Source of the DNA: Pseudomonas sp. DG56-2
GTDB taxonomy: Bacteria; Pseudomonadota; Gammaproteobacteria; Pseudomonadales; Pseudomonadaceae
Length of the DNA: 64,000 nucleotides
Assembly: GCF_004803755.1 (NCBI RefSeq)
Contig: NZ_CP032311.1
Coordinates: forward strand, 2,310,501-2,374,500
Direction: 5' to 3'
Made by a program: the position numbers and the translations under genes. The notes beneath the pieces are model-generated. The model made no database searches and was not told where the DNA came from. It was given only the letters and a program-made list of their open reading frames with translations. Of this stretch, positions 1-8,339 are shown in pieces (the stretch's first letter is position 1; the number at the start of each line of letters is the position of its first letter).

Positions 1-204
1 GAAATCCCGCCAGCGCGCGGCCGGTGTGCCGACAACCCCCCACACAGCACGAATCAGCACGATGGCCACAGCGTAATAGCCCAGCCATCGGTGCCAGTCG
101 TCGCCTTCTTCGGTAAAGAAGTAGCCACCCACGAAAGCCAGCACCAGCGACCAGTGGCAGAATCTAACCAACGGGTCCCATAGGCGCAGTGTTTCGTCGT
201 GCAC
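1..204 (-). CDS. Cytochrome b561-family protein, partial (5' end only)
   Basis: The visible 68 codons encode the N-terminus of a membrane b-type cytochrome. It begins VHDETLRLWDP, followed by a hydrophobic segment containing RFCHWSLVLAF (the His is a likely haem ligand) and a second helix after DDWHRWLGYYAV. The family transfers electrons across the inner membrane. The start is a GTG one base after the stop of the upstream PepSY gene, which suggests translational coupling. The gene runs off the window at base 1, so its length and C-terminal haem ligands cannot be judged. Confidence 0.75.
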   Translation of the reverse strand, partial: MHDETLRLWDPLVRFCHWSLVLAFVGGYFFTEEGDDWHRWLGYYAVAIVLIRAVWGVVGTPAARWRDF

Positions 205-205
205 T

Positions 206-469
206 TCAGTCGATCTCTTCTTTCACCTTCTTGCCGGTGACCGGATCGAAGTAGATTTCGACTTTGCGCTTGTCTTTGTCCCAGCCGTAGATCTCATAAC
301 AGTTGCCATCGGTGATCTTGAACTTCTTGATCTCGTAGCCCTGTTTTTTCAGCTCTTGCTGGAAGTTGTCCGGGTCTTGCCACTGGACCTTGTCCGCTTT
401 GGAACACTCGGTCTTGGCGAGGGTCAGCGGGCTGGACAACAGCAGTGCAACGAGCAGAAGAGTACGCAT
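206..469 (-). CDS. PepSY-domain periplasmic protein
   Basis: An 87-residue protein with a signal peptide (MRTLLLVALLLSSPLTLA) and one PepSY-like repeat (FQQELKKQGYEIKKFKI, then EIYFDPVTGKKV). PepSY proteins of this size occur beside cytochrome b561 genes, and here the two genes are one base apart. I chose the ATG at 469 over the upstream in-frame ATG at 496 because GAGGG precedes it and the signal peptide then begins correctly. The role is unknown; a partner or regulator of the cytochrome is an inference from context. Confidence 0.75.
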   Translation of the reverse strand: MRTLLLVALLLSSPLTLAKTECSKADKVQWQDPDNFQQELKKQGYEIKKFKITDGNCYEIYGWDKDKRKVEIYFDPVTGKKVKEEID

Positions 470-539
470 GAGAAGCCCTCGTGATGATGAAAACACGTGG
501 CAGCACAGCTATGGGGCCTGCCTCGGTAACGGCGTCAGT

Positions 540-764
540 TCAGCGAAAACGCGGCAGGGGTCGGTCGACCCTCAGCGAGGTCAGGGTTTTTTTGACCAGT
601 GCGTCGTCAGCTTCCACTGCCTTGAGGCTGGCGCGGATTCTGCCGGCGACCGGTACGTCACCTTGGCGGTCTATCCAGTCGGCAATTTCCTTGCAGGCCG
701 AGGCCAATGTGGCTTGCCGATGATCGATCAAGGTCAACAGAGTGGTGATGTCTTTATCGGACAT
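540..764 (-). CDS. Small conserved hypothetical protein
   Basis: A 74-residue soluble protein, mostly helical in composition, with no signal peptide or Cys/His motif. It has a very good ribosome binding site (AGGAGG, 8 bases before ATG), which supports it as a real gene. I do not recognise a domain. It lies between the PepSY/cytochrome pair (same strand) and sotB (divergent), and neither neighbour suggests a function. Confidence 0.6.
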   Translation of the reverse strand: MSDKDITTLLTLIDHRQATLASACKEIADWIDRQGDVPVAGRIRASLKAVEADDALVKKTLTSLRVDRPLPRFR

Positions 765-873
765 GATTCATTCCTCCTATCACGGCATTGAGTGTAGCAG
801 TGGCCATGGAAACTGCCCTCGCCAATCAGACCGGCAGCGCTGTTGTGACAGGCCGGGTCCTGACGTACTATCC

Positions 874-902
874 TTGCCAGCAAGCGATACTCCGCATACT
901 TA
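874..902 (+). promoter_or_regulatory. Candidate sigma-70 promoter for sotB
   Basis: TTGCCA (874-879) and TACTTA (897-902) are separated by 17 bases. This would give a start near 909 and a leader of about 110 bases before sotB. Prediction by eye only. Confidence 0.4.
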
Positions 903-1017
903 TAACCAATTCCTCAGCGCACACGCTTCCACTCATGCCCGATGGGCCTGGGTGCTTCATGCTGGGCGCAATTTCGCGCCCGGCGTCTGCAATCGATCTG
1001 GAGTAACACCCCCACCG

Positions 1018-2193
1018 ATGAATACACCCGTGGATGCGCGATCCGGCAGCTGGCTCAGTGTGATAGCCCTGGCCCTGGCGGCGTTTATTTTCAATACCAC
1101 CGAGTTTGTGCCGGTGGCGCTGCTCAGCGACATTGGTACAAGTTTTCAGATGTCCACCGCCCAGGTCGGCTTGATGCTGACGATCTATGCCTGGGTGGTA
1201 GCGCTGGCGTCACTGCCGATGATGTTGCTGACGCGCAATATCGAGCGGCGCAAGCTGCTGATCATTGTTTTTGTACTGTTTATTGTCAGCCATATGCTGT
1301 CGTGGTTGGCGCAGAGCTTCAGTATTCTGTTGCTCAGTCGAATTGGCATCGCTTTGGCGCATGCCGTGTTCTGGGCCATTACCGCATCCCTTGCGGTACG
1401 GGTCGCGCCACCGGGGCAACAGGCCAAGGCGCTGGGCTTGCTGGCAACCGGCACGACGCTGGCGATGGTCATGGGCATTCCGTTGGGTCGGGTAGTAGGG
1501 GAGGCCTTGGGCTGGCGCATCACCTTCCTGGCGATTGCCGGGGTGGCGTTGGCGACCTTGATTTGCCTGGTCAAGTCGCTGCCGCTGTTGCCGAGCCAGA
1601 ACTCGGGCTCTTTACGCAGCGTGCCGGTTCTGTTCAAGCGTCCGGCGCTGGTGACCGTGTATGTGCTGGTGGCCCTGGTGATTGCCGCGCAGTTCACCGC
1701 GTACAGTTATATCGAACCGTTCGCCTTGAACGTGGCGCAGGTTGGCGGCGAGAGAACCACGCTGCTGTTGTTGCTGTTCGGTGGTGCAGGCGTATTCGGG
1801 TCGGTACTGTTCAGCCGTTACAGTGAACGCTTCCCCAGCGGTTTCCTGCTGGCCGCTATTGGCATTCTGGCGATCTGCTTGCTGCTATTGCTGCCTTTGT
1901 CAGAGAACTTCGGCCTGCTCGGCACCTTGAGTATGTTCTGGGGCGTGGCGATCATGTGCTTCAGCCTGGCGCTGCAGTCCAAGGTGTTGCTGCTGGCGTC
2001 GGATGCTACCGACGTCGCCATGGCGATGTTTTCCGGCATTTACAACATAGGCATTGGTGCCGGAGCCTTGATCGGTAGCCTGGTCAGCGTGCACATGGGT
2101 TTGGCCAATATTGGCCTGGTCGGTGGATCGCTGGCGCTGATCGGTTTGTTGTTGTGCGGGGTGACGACTTATCGCTTTAGCCGTGGCGCCTGA
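1018..2193 (+). CDS. sotB: Sugar efflux MFS transporter SotB
   Basis: A 391-residue major facilitator with 12 predicted membrane segments. The family signature [15 protein letters not shown] lies near the N-terminus, and the length is close to the roughly 396 residues usual for SotB/YdeA, which exports arabinose and other sugars. The frame is open far upstream, but the ATG at 1018 puts [11 protein letters not shown] directly before the first helix, as in the family. The SD is weak (GGAG, 14 bases away). It is probably a single-gene unit. The substrate is inferred from family only. Confidence 0.8.
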   Translation: MNTPVDARSGSWLSVIALALAAFIFNTTEFVPVALLSDIGTSFQMSTAQVGLMLTIYAWVVALASLPMMLLTRNIERRKLLIIVFVLFIVSHMLSWLAQSFSILLLSRIGIALAHAVFWAITASLAVRVAPPGQQAKALGLLATGTTLAMVMGIPLGRVVGEALGWRITFLAIAGVALATLICLVKSLPLLPSQNSGSLRSVPVLFKRPALVTVYVLVALVIAAQFTAYSYIEPFALNVAQVGGERTTLLLLLFGGAGVFGSVLFSRYSERFPSGFLLAAIGILAICLLLLLPLSENFGLLGTLSMFWGVAIMCFSLALQSKVLLLASDATDVAMAMFSGIYNIGIGAGALIGSLVSVHMGLANIGLVGGSLALIGLLLCGVTTYRFSRGA

Positions 2194-2226
2194 GCGCCTC
2201 CCCGCACTGTTGTACAGTGGCGTGAA

Positions 2227-2901
2227 TCAGTGAACTGAATCGAGCGCCTTGATGAACAGCACATTGTTTTCCAGGTGAATGTGCTGCATCAGGTCATCGC
2301 GAAACTCCAGCAGGCCACGGTACAGGGCCCGCCAGGTGTTGCAGGCGTCCGCAGGCGGGGTGATGTTGTTGGTCAGCGTCAACAGGATGTCCAGCGCTTC
2401 ACCGTGCTGGTCGTGCTCCAGGCGCAATACTCTGATAGGCGGTGCGGCGCGCTCACCTACGCCTTGTTGCAGCATAGGGAAGAGTATTTGTTCTTCCTTG
2501 AGCATGTGCCCCTCAAGTTCCTGCTGCATGTCCTGAAGATGGTTGGCCAAGCCGTTGGGGCAGGAGTTGCGTGCGCCATGAACCTGTTCTACACGTCGCG
2601 CCAGGCGGATCAGCTCCGGCAACTGTTGACGGTGACGGTCGTGGTAGCGCGAGAGAATGTGCGCGATCAACTCCGCTTCCGGCAATTGGCGCCAGTCTTG
2701 TGCGCTGGCACCGCTGTCTTGCAATTTGCCAAGGGCTTCGGCGATCAGTGTTGGGTCCAGTTGTTTGCCCAAGGCAGCTTCGCGCAGGGTTTTCTGTCCG
2801 CCGCAACAGAAATCCAGGTTGAAACTGTGAAAAATTCGGGTAGCGCCGGGGATGTCGCAGGCCAGTTGACCGAGGCTTTTTTCGAGAAGTATCTGGCTCA
2901 T
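2227..2901 (-). CDS. ytfE: Di-iron iron-sulfur cluster repair protein YtfE (RIC)
   Basis: A 224-residue hemerythrin-like protein. It has the N-terminal ScdA/RIC domain with the FCCGG motif (residues about 31-35), then a C-terminal four-helix di-iron domain with spaced His and Glu ligands (HDRHRQQL, HMLKEEQILFP, LEHDQH, HIHLENNVLF). YtfE repairs Fe-S clusters damaged by NO or peroxide. It is divergent from norR and preceded by a sigma-54 promoter with three NorR-type enhancers, so induction by NO through NorR is likely. The RBS is AAGGA. Confidence 0.92.
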   Translation of the reverse strand: MSQILLEKSLGQLACDIPGATRIFHSFNLDFCCGGQKTLREAALGKQLDPTLIAEALGKLQDSGASAQDWRQLPEAELIAHILSRYHDRHRQQLPELIRLARRVEQVHGARNSCPNGLANHLQDMQQELEGHMLKEEQILFPMLQQGVGERAAPPIRVLRLEHDQHGEALDILLTLTNNITPPADACNTWRALYRGLLEFRDDLMQHIHLENNVLFIKALDSVH

Positions 2902-2943
2902 CAGGGTTCCTTGGTAGGGATTGCAAAAGTCCCCTTGCTGATT

Positions 2944-2958
2944 GCATTGCCTGTGCCA
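2944..2958 (-). promoter_or_regulatory. Sigma-54 (-24/-12) promoter of ytfE
   Basis: On the minus strand this reads TGGCACAGGCAATGC. It has the invariant GG and GC with correct spacing and differs from TGGCACG-N4-TTGC mainly at the first T of TTGC. The predicted start is near 2932, about 30 bases before the ytfE ATG. Confidence 0.75.
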
Positions 2959-2998
2959 CTTTTAACTGATTGAAATCATGGCGTTTATTTTTTCCAGT

Positions 2999-3011
2999 GG
3001 TAAAAATCACC
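2999..3011. promoter_or_regulatory. NorR enhancer site 1
   Basis: GGTAAAAATCACC matches the NorR core GT-N7-AC with matching flanks. It lies about 40 bp upstream of the -24 element of ytfE. Confidence 0.7.
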
Positions 3012-3023
3012 TTGATAAGCCAG

Positions 3024-3036
3024 GGTAGATACAACC
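3024..3036. promoter_or_regulatory. NorR enhancer site 2
   Basis: GGTAGATACAACC is a second GT-N7-AC element, centred 25 bp from site 1. Confidence 0.7.
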
Positions 3037-3042
3037 ACATGA

Positions 3043-3055
3043 GGTCATTAACACC
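3043..3055. promoter_or_regulatory. NorR enhancer site 3
   Basis: GGTCATTAACACC is a third GT-N7-AC element, centred 19 bp from site 2. It ends directly before the norR ATG and overlaps its GAGG ribosome binding site, so bound NorR could also limit its own synthesis. Confidence 0.7.
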
Positions 3056-4585
3056 ATGCAACGTGAAAGCCTAACCGCCGATCTGGTTGTTGAGTTGCCC
3101 AATGCCGTGCGCCTGCAACGGCTGGTGCAGACACTGCGCGAATACTTCAAATGCGGTGCCGTCGGCCTGTTGCGACTCGATGACGACAGCTTGCGCCCAG
3201 TGGCAACCGTCGGCCTGGCGCACGAGGCACTTGGGCGGCGCTTTGTCATTGCCCAGCATCCGCGCCTGGCAGCGATCATGGCCTCGCGTGAGCCGACCTG
3301 GTTCGAGCCGGACAGCCGCTTGCCCGATCCATACGACGGTTTGCTCGACACGGCACTTCATGAACCCCTGGCGGTACATGACTGCATGGGCGTGAGCCTG
3401 TATGTGGAAGGGCAGGTCTGGGGCGCGATTACCCTTGATGCGCTTGAGGCCGGGACCTTCGACGATGCTTCGCGGATCGAACTCAAATGCTGCACGTTGC
3501 AGATCGAAGCGGCATTGAGGGTTACCCGGCTGGAACAGGAAAACCGCAGCCTGCGCCTGTCACGAAGCGAGCCCGCCGACCTGCGCATGCCCGTGCAGGA
3601 GGGCGAGATACTTGGTCAGAGTCAGGTCATGCATCAGCTGTTGAATGAACTGGACGTGCTGGCGGACTCGGAGTTACCGGTATTACTCCTGGGTGAAACC
3701 GGCGTGGGCAAGGAGCTGTTCGCCCGGCGCCTGCACCGTATTTCCCGGCGCAGCCACAAGCCACTAGTGCAGGTCAATTGCGCCGCATTGCCGGAGTCGC
3801 TGGCTGAAAGCGAGCTGTTCGGTCACGTTAAAGGCGCGTTTTCCGGTGCCAACAGTGACCGCGCCGGGCGCTTCGATGCGGCCAATGGCGGCACACTGTT
3901 TCTCGATGAGGTTGGTGAGTTGCCGTTGAGCGTTCAGGCCAAGCTGCTGCGCACGTTGCAGAATGGCGAGATCCAGCGTCTGGGCGCAGACAAACCGCTG
4001 CATGTGAATGTGCGCATCATTGCCGCCACCAATCGCCATCTGCCCGACAGTATTCGCGATGGCCTGTTCCGCGCCGACCTGTACCACCGCCTGTCGGTCT
4101 ACCCGGTGCCGATTCCGCCGTTGCGCGAGCGTGACAACGATGTCCTGATACTTGCCGGCCAATTTCTCGAACTCAACCGTACCCGTCTGGGCCTGCGTGG
4201 CTTGCGCCTTTCGCCGGCCGCCGAGCGGGCGCTGTTGGCCTACCACTGGCCGGGCAATGTGCGTGAGCTCGAGCACGTGATCAGCCGCGCCGCCCTCAAG
4301 CAGCTCAGTCGCGGTGGCAGCCGCAGCCTGATCATTACCCTGGAGCCAGAAGTGCTCGACCTCGACACCAGCGTGCCCGCTGCAGCCAATACTGAGCTGC
4401 CAGAGCAAGGGCATGTGTCAGGTATGCCGCCGCCGTCGTTGAGCGAGGCGGTCGATGCCTGCCAGCGCCGTACCATCATTCAGGCGCTGGAACTGAGCGA
4501 GAATAATTGGGCGAGCGCCGCACGGTTACTCCAGGTCGATCCGAGCAACCTGCATAAGCTGGCCAAGCGACTGCGCTTGAAGTAA
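3056..4585 (+). CDS. norR: NO-responsive sigma-54 activator NorR
   Basis: A 509-residue regulator in three parts. The N-terminal GAF domain (about 20-165) keeps the Asp/His/Cys cluster expected for the NO-sensing mononuclear iron ([10 protein letters not shown] ... VHDCMG). The AAA+ domain (about 190-415) has Walker A GETGVGKE at 213-220 and the sigma-54 loop GAFSGA at about 260. The C-terminal Fis-type HTH contains [20 protein letters not shown]. It is divergent from ytfE with three enhancers between them. No norVW or hmp is adjacent, so ytfE is the evident local target. Confidence 0.93.
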   Translation: MQRESLTADLVVELPNAVRLQRLVQTLREYFKCGAVGLLRLDDDSLRPVATVGLAHEALGRRFVIAQHPRLAAIMASREPTWFEPDSRLPDPYDGLLDTALHEPLAVHDCMGVSLYVEGQVWGAITLDALEAGTFDDASRIELKCCTLQIEAALRVTRLEQENRSLRLSRSEPADLRMPVQEGEILGQSQVMHQLLNELDVLADSELPVLLLGETGVGKELFARRLHRISRRSHKPLVQVNCAALPESLAESELFGHVKGAFSGANSDRAGRFDAANGGTLFLDEVGELPLSVQAKLLRTLQNGEIQRLGADKPLHVNVRIIAATNRHLPDSIRDGLFRADLYHRLSVYPVPIPPLRERDNDVLILAGQFLELNRTRLGLRGLRLSPAAERALLAYHWPGNVRELEHVISRAALKQLSRGGSRSLIITLEPEVLDLDTSVPAAANTELPEQGHVSGMPPPSLSEAVDACQRRTIIQALELSENNWASAARLLQVDPSNLHKLAKRLRLK

Positions 4586-4593
4586 GCGCGACG

Positions 4594-4607
4594 TTGATGG
4601 CGGTCAA
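4594..4607 (+). promoter_or_regulatory. ANR/DNR box upstream of pdxH
   Basis: TTGATGGCGGTCAA fits TTGAY-N4-RTCAA. A weak -10 (CAGACT, 4630-4635) is centred 32 bp downstream, the class II Fnr geometry. Transcription would start near 4642, before pdxH at 4665. Confidence 0.6.
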
Positions 4608-4664
4608 GGTGAGCAACGGGGCAAGCCAACAGACTGCGCACTCCATCCACCGGAGATCACCGTC

Positions 4665-5318
4665 ATGCCCTTGCCCCTGTCCCTGGCACAGATGCGCCGC
4701 AACTACACCCTTGGAGGCCTGCAGGAAGACGCCGCGGCGCACGATCCTTTGCAGATGTTCGAGCAATGGCTGATACAGGCACGGGAAACCGAGTGCGCTC
4801 CGGTGGAGGCCAACAGTATGCACCTGGCGACCGTCGACAGTCAGGGGCGGCCCCATGGCCGCGTGCTGTTGCTCAAGGGCTTGAGCGCGGAGGGCTTTAC
4901 CTTCTTCGGCAATTACCAGAGCGCCAAGGGTCAGGAGCTGGATGCCAACCCATGGGCGGCCATGACCTTCTTCTGGCCGGGCCTTGAGCGTCAGGTGCGC
5001 ATCGAAGGGCAGGTTGGACGGCTTTCAGCCCAGCTCAGCGATGAATATTTCGACTCCCGCCCTGTTGCCAGTCGCCTCGGCGCCTGGGCGTCGCCACAAA
5101 GTCAGGTGCTCGCCAACCGGGCGGCGCTGGAGGAATTGCTGGCGCAAACCATTCGCCGCTTCGTCGACCAACCGCTGCAGCGTCCGCAGCACTGGGGCGG
5201 CTACTGCTTGCGGCCTGAGCGCATGGAGTTCTGGCAGGGCCGCGCCGATCGCTTGCATGACCGCCTGGACTACCGCCTGCAGGATGGGGTGTGGCAGCGC
5301 AGTCGGCTGGCCCCTTGA
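4665..5318 (+). CDS. pdxH: Pyridoxamine/pyridoxine 5'-phosphate oxidase
   Basis: A 217-residue FMN flavoprotein that makes pyridoxal 5'-phosphate from PNP or PMP. Family features include the FMN-binding stretch [12 protein letters not shown], the segment [13 protein letters not shown], and the C-terminal signature [24 protein letters not shown]. The length is normal and the RBS is GGAG. It sits between norR and the molybdopterin genes, behind an ANR/DNR-type box. That is odd because PdxH normally uses O2. It may be a second PdxH dedicated to low-oxygen growth; whether another copy exists outside the window cannot be seen. Confidence 0.9.
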   Translation: MPLPLSLAQMRRNYTLGGLQEDAAAHDPLQMFEQWLIQARETECAPVEANSMHLATVDSQGRPHGRVLLLKGLSAEGFTFFGNYQSAKGQELDANPWAAMTFFWPGLERQVRIEGQVGRLSAQLSDEYFDSRPVASRLGAWASPQSQVLANRAALEELLAQTIRRFVDQPLQRPQHWGGYCLRPERMEFWQGRADRLHDRLDYRLQDGVWQRSRLAP

Positions 5319-5337
5319 ACGGAGCGGCCGCTAGAGG

Positions 5338-5353
5338 TACCTCCTTGGAGGAA
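5338..5353. promoter_or_regulatory. Candidate 7-2-7 NarL site upstream of moaB
   Basis: TACCTCC-TT-GGAGGAA is an inverted pair of NarL-like heptamers with 2-bp spacing, 62 bp before moaB. No start codon follows the GGAGG, so it is not a ribosome binding site. Confidence 0.4.
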
Positions 5354-5414
5354 TAGGTTCGCTGACGGTTTCGGTTCAGGCTTTGGCGCATTCACACTAA
5401 GGGAGGGTCCGCAC

Positions 5415-5969
5415 ATGGCCCATCTGGCGCAACACACCTTTCAGCCGCTGAACATTGCGGTACTGACCATCAGCGATACGCGCAGCTTTGACAACGACAC
5501 CTCGGGACAGACGCTGTGCGACTTGTTGCAGGCAGCCGGGCATCAGTTGATCGATCGCGACCTGGTCAAGGACGATATCTACCAGATTCGGGCCACGATC
5601 TCGCGCTGGATTGCCGACCCCAAGGTGCAGGTCGTGCTGACCACCGGCGGCACCGGATTTACCGCGCGCGACAACACGCCGCAGGCGGTCGAGCCACTGC
5701 TCGATAAACACGTGGAAGGCTTTGGTGAGTTGTTCCGTCAGGTCTCGCTGGCGGAAATCGGCATGTCCAGCCTGCAGTCGCGGGCGCTGGCCGGAATGAG
5801 CAACGGCGTGCTGGTGTGCTGTGTTCCAGGTTCACCTGGGGCCTGTCGCACCGCCTGGAATCAGATCCTGCTTGGACAACTCGACAGCCGCACCGGGCCG
5901 TGCAATTTCGCCCCGCATCTGAAGGTCCAGGCTGACCAGGTAATCGAGGCCTGTGGGGGCCGCCCATGA
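5415..5969 (+). CDS. moaB: Molybdenum cofactor protein MoaB
   Basis: A 184-residue MoaB/MogA-type protein for adenylylation of molybdopterin before metal insertion. It shows the MPT-binding motif LTTGGTGFTARDNTPQAV and the C-terminal CCVPGSPGACRTAWNQIL. The RBS GGGAGG is strong. It overlaps moeA by ATGA, so the two are co-translated. The same pair neighbours the ubi genes in P. aeruginosa (moaB1-moeA1). It supplies cofactor for the NarG encoded downstream. Confidence 0.93.
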   Translation: MAHLAQHTFQPLNIAVLTISDTRSFDNDTSGQTLCDLLQAAGHQLIDRDLVKDDIYQIRATISRWIADPKVQVVLTTGGTGFTARDNTPQAVEPLLDKHVEGFGELFRQVSLAEIGMSSLQSRALAGMSNGVLVCCVPGSPGACRTAWNQILLGQLDSRTGPCNFAPHLKVQADQVIEACGGRP

Positions 5970-7201
5970 GCCACAAAGTATGTGACAGCGGCAAGTTGAT
6001 GCCGGTCGATCAAGCAATTGGTCACTTGCTCGAACAGGTGCCGCCACCGCCGGCGGCGCAAAGCGTGTTGTTGGAGAAGGCCTTGGGCCGGGTACTGGCA
6101 GCGGATATCCATTCGCCGCTCGATCTTCCAGGCTGGGACAACAGCGCGATGGATGGCTTCGCCTTTCGCGCAGTTGATCTTCCTGCCGCCGGCGGCTGCC
6201 TGAAACTGGCCGGGCGTATCGCCGCCGGGCAGGCAGCTACAACGCCGTTGCTCGAAGGGCAGGCAGTTCGCATTTTTACCGGAGCGCCGTTGCCCCCGGG
6301 GGCCGACACCGTCGTGCCGCAGGAGCTTTGCCGGGTCGAAGACGATCAGGTCTGGCTACCGCCCGCCAACCTTGGGGATCACGTGCGCAAGGCCGGCGAG
6401 GAGATGCGCAAGGGCTACCTGCTACTCCAGGCTGGAAAGCGCCTGCGTGCCCAGGAGTTGGGCCTGTTGGCTGCTGTCGGGGTGCGCTGGGTGGACGTCT
6501 ATCGACCCTTGCGTGTGTGCCTGCTCAGTAGCGGCGATGAACTGCGTGAACCCGGCCAACCCCTGGCGCCGGGGCAGATCTACAACAGCAACCGCTATTG
6601 CCTGACGGCGCTCTTGCAAGGCTGGGGTGTCGAGGTTCATGACTATGGGGTAATGGCTGATGACCTTTCCGCTAGCTGTCATGCCTTGAGCCTGGCGGCC
6701 TCCGAGTGCGACCTGATGCTCAGCTCCGGCGGTGTTTCGGTTGGCGAGGAAGATCACCTCAAACACGCCATCGAGACCCTGGGTAGCCTGGATCTCTGGC
6801 GCCTGGCGATTCAACCGGGCAAGCCACTGGCCTTTGGTCAAGTGGCGGGCAAGCCTTGGATCGGTATGCCTGGCAACCCTGCCGCGGCATTGATCACCGC
6901 CCTGATAGTCGTACGCCCGTTCTTGCTCCGCGCCCAGGGTGTGCGTGATGTAGCGCCGCGGCCGATGGCCATGCCGGCAGGCTTCGACTGGTTGCAGCGC
7001 AACAAGCGTCGGCAGTACCTGCGCGCCCGCTTGACGCTGCAGGAGAATGGTCAGCCGAGTATCCAACTGCACCCGCAGCAGAGCTCGGCGATGCTCGCGG
7101 CAGCCTGTTGGGCCGATGGTCTGGCAGTGGTGGAGTGTGAGCAATTGGTACACGAGAACGACAGTGTGACCTTCCTGTCTTTCGCTGAACTCATGCAGTA
7201 A
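5966..7201 (+). CDS. moeA: Molybdopterin molybdenumtransferase MoeA
   Basis: A 411-residue protein that inserts molybdate into adenylylated molybdopterin. Motifs include GWDNSAMDGFAF near residue 60, the acidic loop FTGAPLPPGADTVVPQE, and the molybdopterin-binding core LSSGGVSVGEEDHLK with PGKPLAFGQ and GMPGNPAAAL. The length is normal. Its ATG overlaps the moaB stop. It ends six bases before the ANR-type box of the ubiU promoter. Confidence 0.95.
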   Translation: MSHKVCDSGKLMPVDQAIGHLLEQVPPPPAAQSVLLEKALGRVLAADIHSPLDLPGWDNSAMDGFAFRAVDLPAAGGCLKLAGRIAAGQAATTPLLEGQAVRIFTGAPLPPGADTVVPQELCRVEDDQVWLPPANLGDHVRKAGEEMRKGYLLLQAGKRLRAQELGLLAAVGVRWVDVYRPLRVCLLSSGDELREPGQPLAPGQIYNSNRYCLTALLQGWGVEVHDYGVMADDLSASCHALSLAASECDLMLSSGGVSVGEEDHLKHAIETLGSLDLWRLAIQPGKPLAFGQVAGKPWIGMPGNPAAALITALIVVRPFLLRAQGVRDVAPRPMAMPAGFDWLQRNKRRQYLRARLTLQENGQPSIQLHPQQSSAMLAAACWADGLAVVECEQLVHENDSVTFLSFAELMQ

Positions 7202-7207
7202 TGAGCC

Positions 7208-7221
7208 TTGATTGTCGTCAA
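7208..7221 (+). promoter_or_regulatory. ANR/DNR box of the ubiUVT operon
   Basis: TTGATTGTCGTCAA fits TTGAY-N4-RTCAA. A -10-like TAGACT lies at 7243-7248, 31 bp centre to centre. The predicted start is near 7256. Confidence 0.65.
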
Positions 7222-7333
7222 GGCCTGCGTCGTCGGTCTGGCTAGACTGGCGGCGCATTTTCGATTGCACCGGGCCTGCTCGCGTTACGCATCGGAGGCG
7301 GGGTCGAGACAAGTTCTTTGATGAGGAGTACCC

Positions 7334-8329
7334 ATGCAACTGGTCTGCCCGGCAGGGAATCTGCCTGCGCTCAAAGCGGCGGTGCGCCAAGGCGCCGATG
7401 CTGTCTACGTCGGCTTTCGCGATGACACCAACGCCCGGCACTTCGCTGGACTGAACATGGACGACAAGCAGTTTGACGCCGCCGTCGCCCATATCCGCCA
7501 TCACCAACGCAAGCTCTATGTCGCGGTCAATACCTACCCGCAGCCACAAGGCTGGGAACGATGGCAGCGGGCAGTGGATCGCGCCGCCGATTATGGCGTC
7601 GATGCGCTGATCGCTGCCGACCCCGGCGTGCTGGGTTATGCCAGCCAACGCCATCCTAATCTGAACCTGCACCTGTCGGTTCAGGGCTCGGCAACCAACG
7701 CCAGTGCCCTGGCGTTCTATGCCCAGCATTACAACATTCGCCGGGCGGTGTTGCCGCGTGTGCTGTCGCTGGCGCAGGTGCGTCAGGTCGCGGCCAACAG
7801 CACGGTACCCATTGAAGTTTTTGCGTTTGGCAGCTTGTGCATCATGGCTGAAGGCCGTTGCCACTTATCGTCGTATATCACCGGAGAGTCGCCGAACCTG
7901 TGTGGTGTGTGCTCGCCGGCCAAGGCCGTGCGCTGGAGTGAGGACAGCGACGGCTTGAGTGCTCGCCTGAGTGAAGTGCTCATCGATCGTTACAGCCCAG
8001 AAGAACCTGCCGGTTATCCGACCTTGTGCAAAGGCCGTTTCCTGGTGGGGGGCAAACGCTTCCATGCCCTTGAAGAGCCCACCAGCCTGGATACCCTTGA
8101 TCTGCTGCCGGAGTTGGTGGCCATGGGGGTAGAGGCCGTCAAGATCGAGGGTCGCCAGCGCAGCCCTGCCTACGTCGAGCAGGTCACCCAGGTTTGGCGT
8201 GCGGCCCTTGATTCTCATCGCCAGGCGCCCGAGCGCTTCGCAGTCAAAGACCAGTGGCGCAAAGTGCTGGCCGGCCTGTCCGAAGGCAGCCAGACCACCT
8301 TGGGCGCCTACCATCGATCATGGCAATGA
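7334..8329 (+). CDS. ubiU: O2-independent ubiquinone hydroxylation protein UbiU
   Basis: A 331-residue peptidase-U32-family protein. With UbiV it forms the 4Fe-4S complex that hydroxylates ubiquinone precursors without oxygen, using prephenate in E. coli. Cysteines at 169, 176, 193 and 232 coincide exactly with the four cluster ligands reported for E. coli UbiU; they lie in CIMAEGRC, NLCGVC and TLCKGRF. The RBS is GAGGAG. It is first gene of ubiU-ubiV-ubiT with an ANR-type promoter, as expected for anaerobic quinone supply to nitrate reductase. Confidence 0.95.
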   Translation: MQLVCPAGNLPALKAAVRQGADAVYVGFRDDTNARHFAGLNMDDKQFDAAVAHIRHHQRKLYVAVNTYPQPQGWERWQRAVDRAADYGVDALIAADPGVLGYASQRHPNLNLHLSVQGSATNASALAFYAQHYNIRRAVLPRVLSLAQVRQVAANSTVPIEVFAFGSLCIMAEGRCHLSSYITGESPNLCGVCSPAKAVRWSEDSDGLSARLSEVLIDRYSPEEPAGYPTLCKGRFLVGGKRFHALEEPTSLDTLDLLPELVAMGVEAVKIEGRQRSPAYVEQVTQVWRAALDSHRQAPERFAVKDQWRKVLAGLSEGSQTTLGAYHRSWQ

Positions 8330-8339
8330 GGGACTGGAC

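Noticed and set aside
2967..2978. TGATT-GA-AATCA palindrome between ytfE and norR as an ANR box
   Set aside because: It lacks the TTGA-N6-TCAA pattern. The region is better explained by the sigma-54 promoter and the three NorR sites; a partial IHF match nearby has two mismatches.
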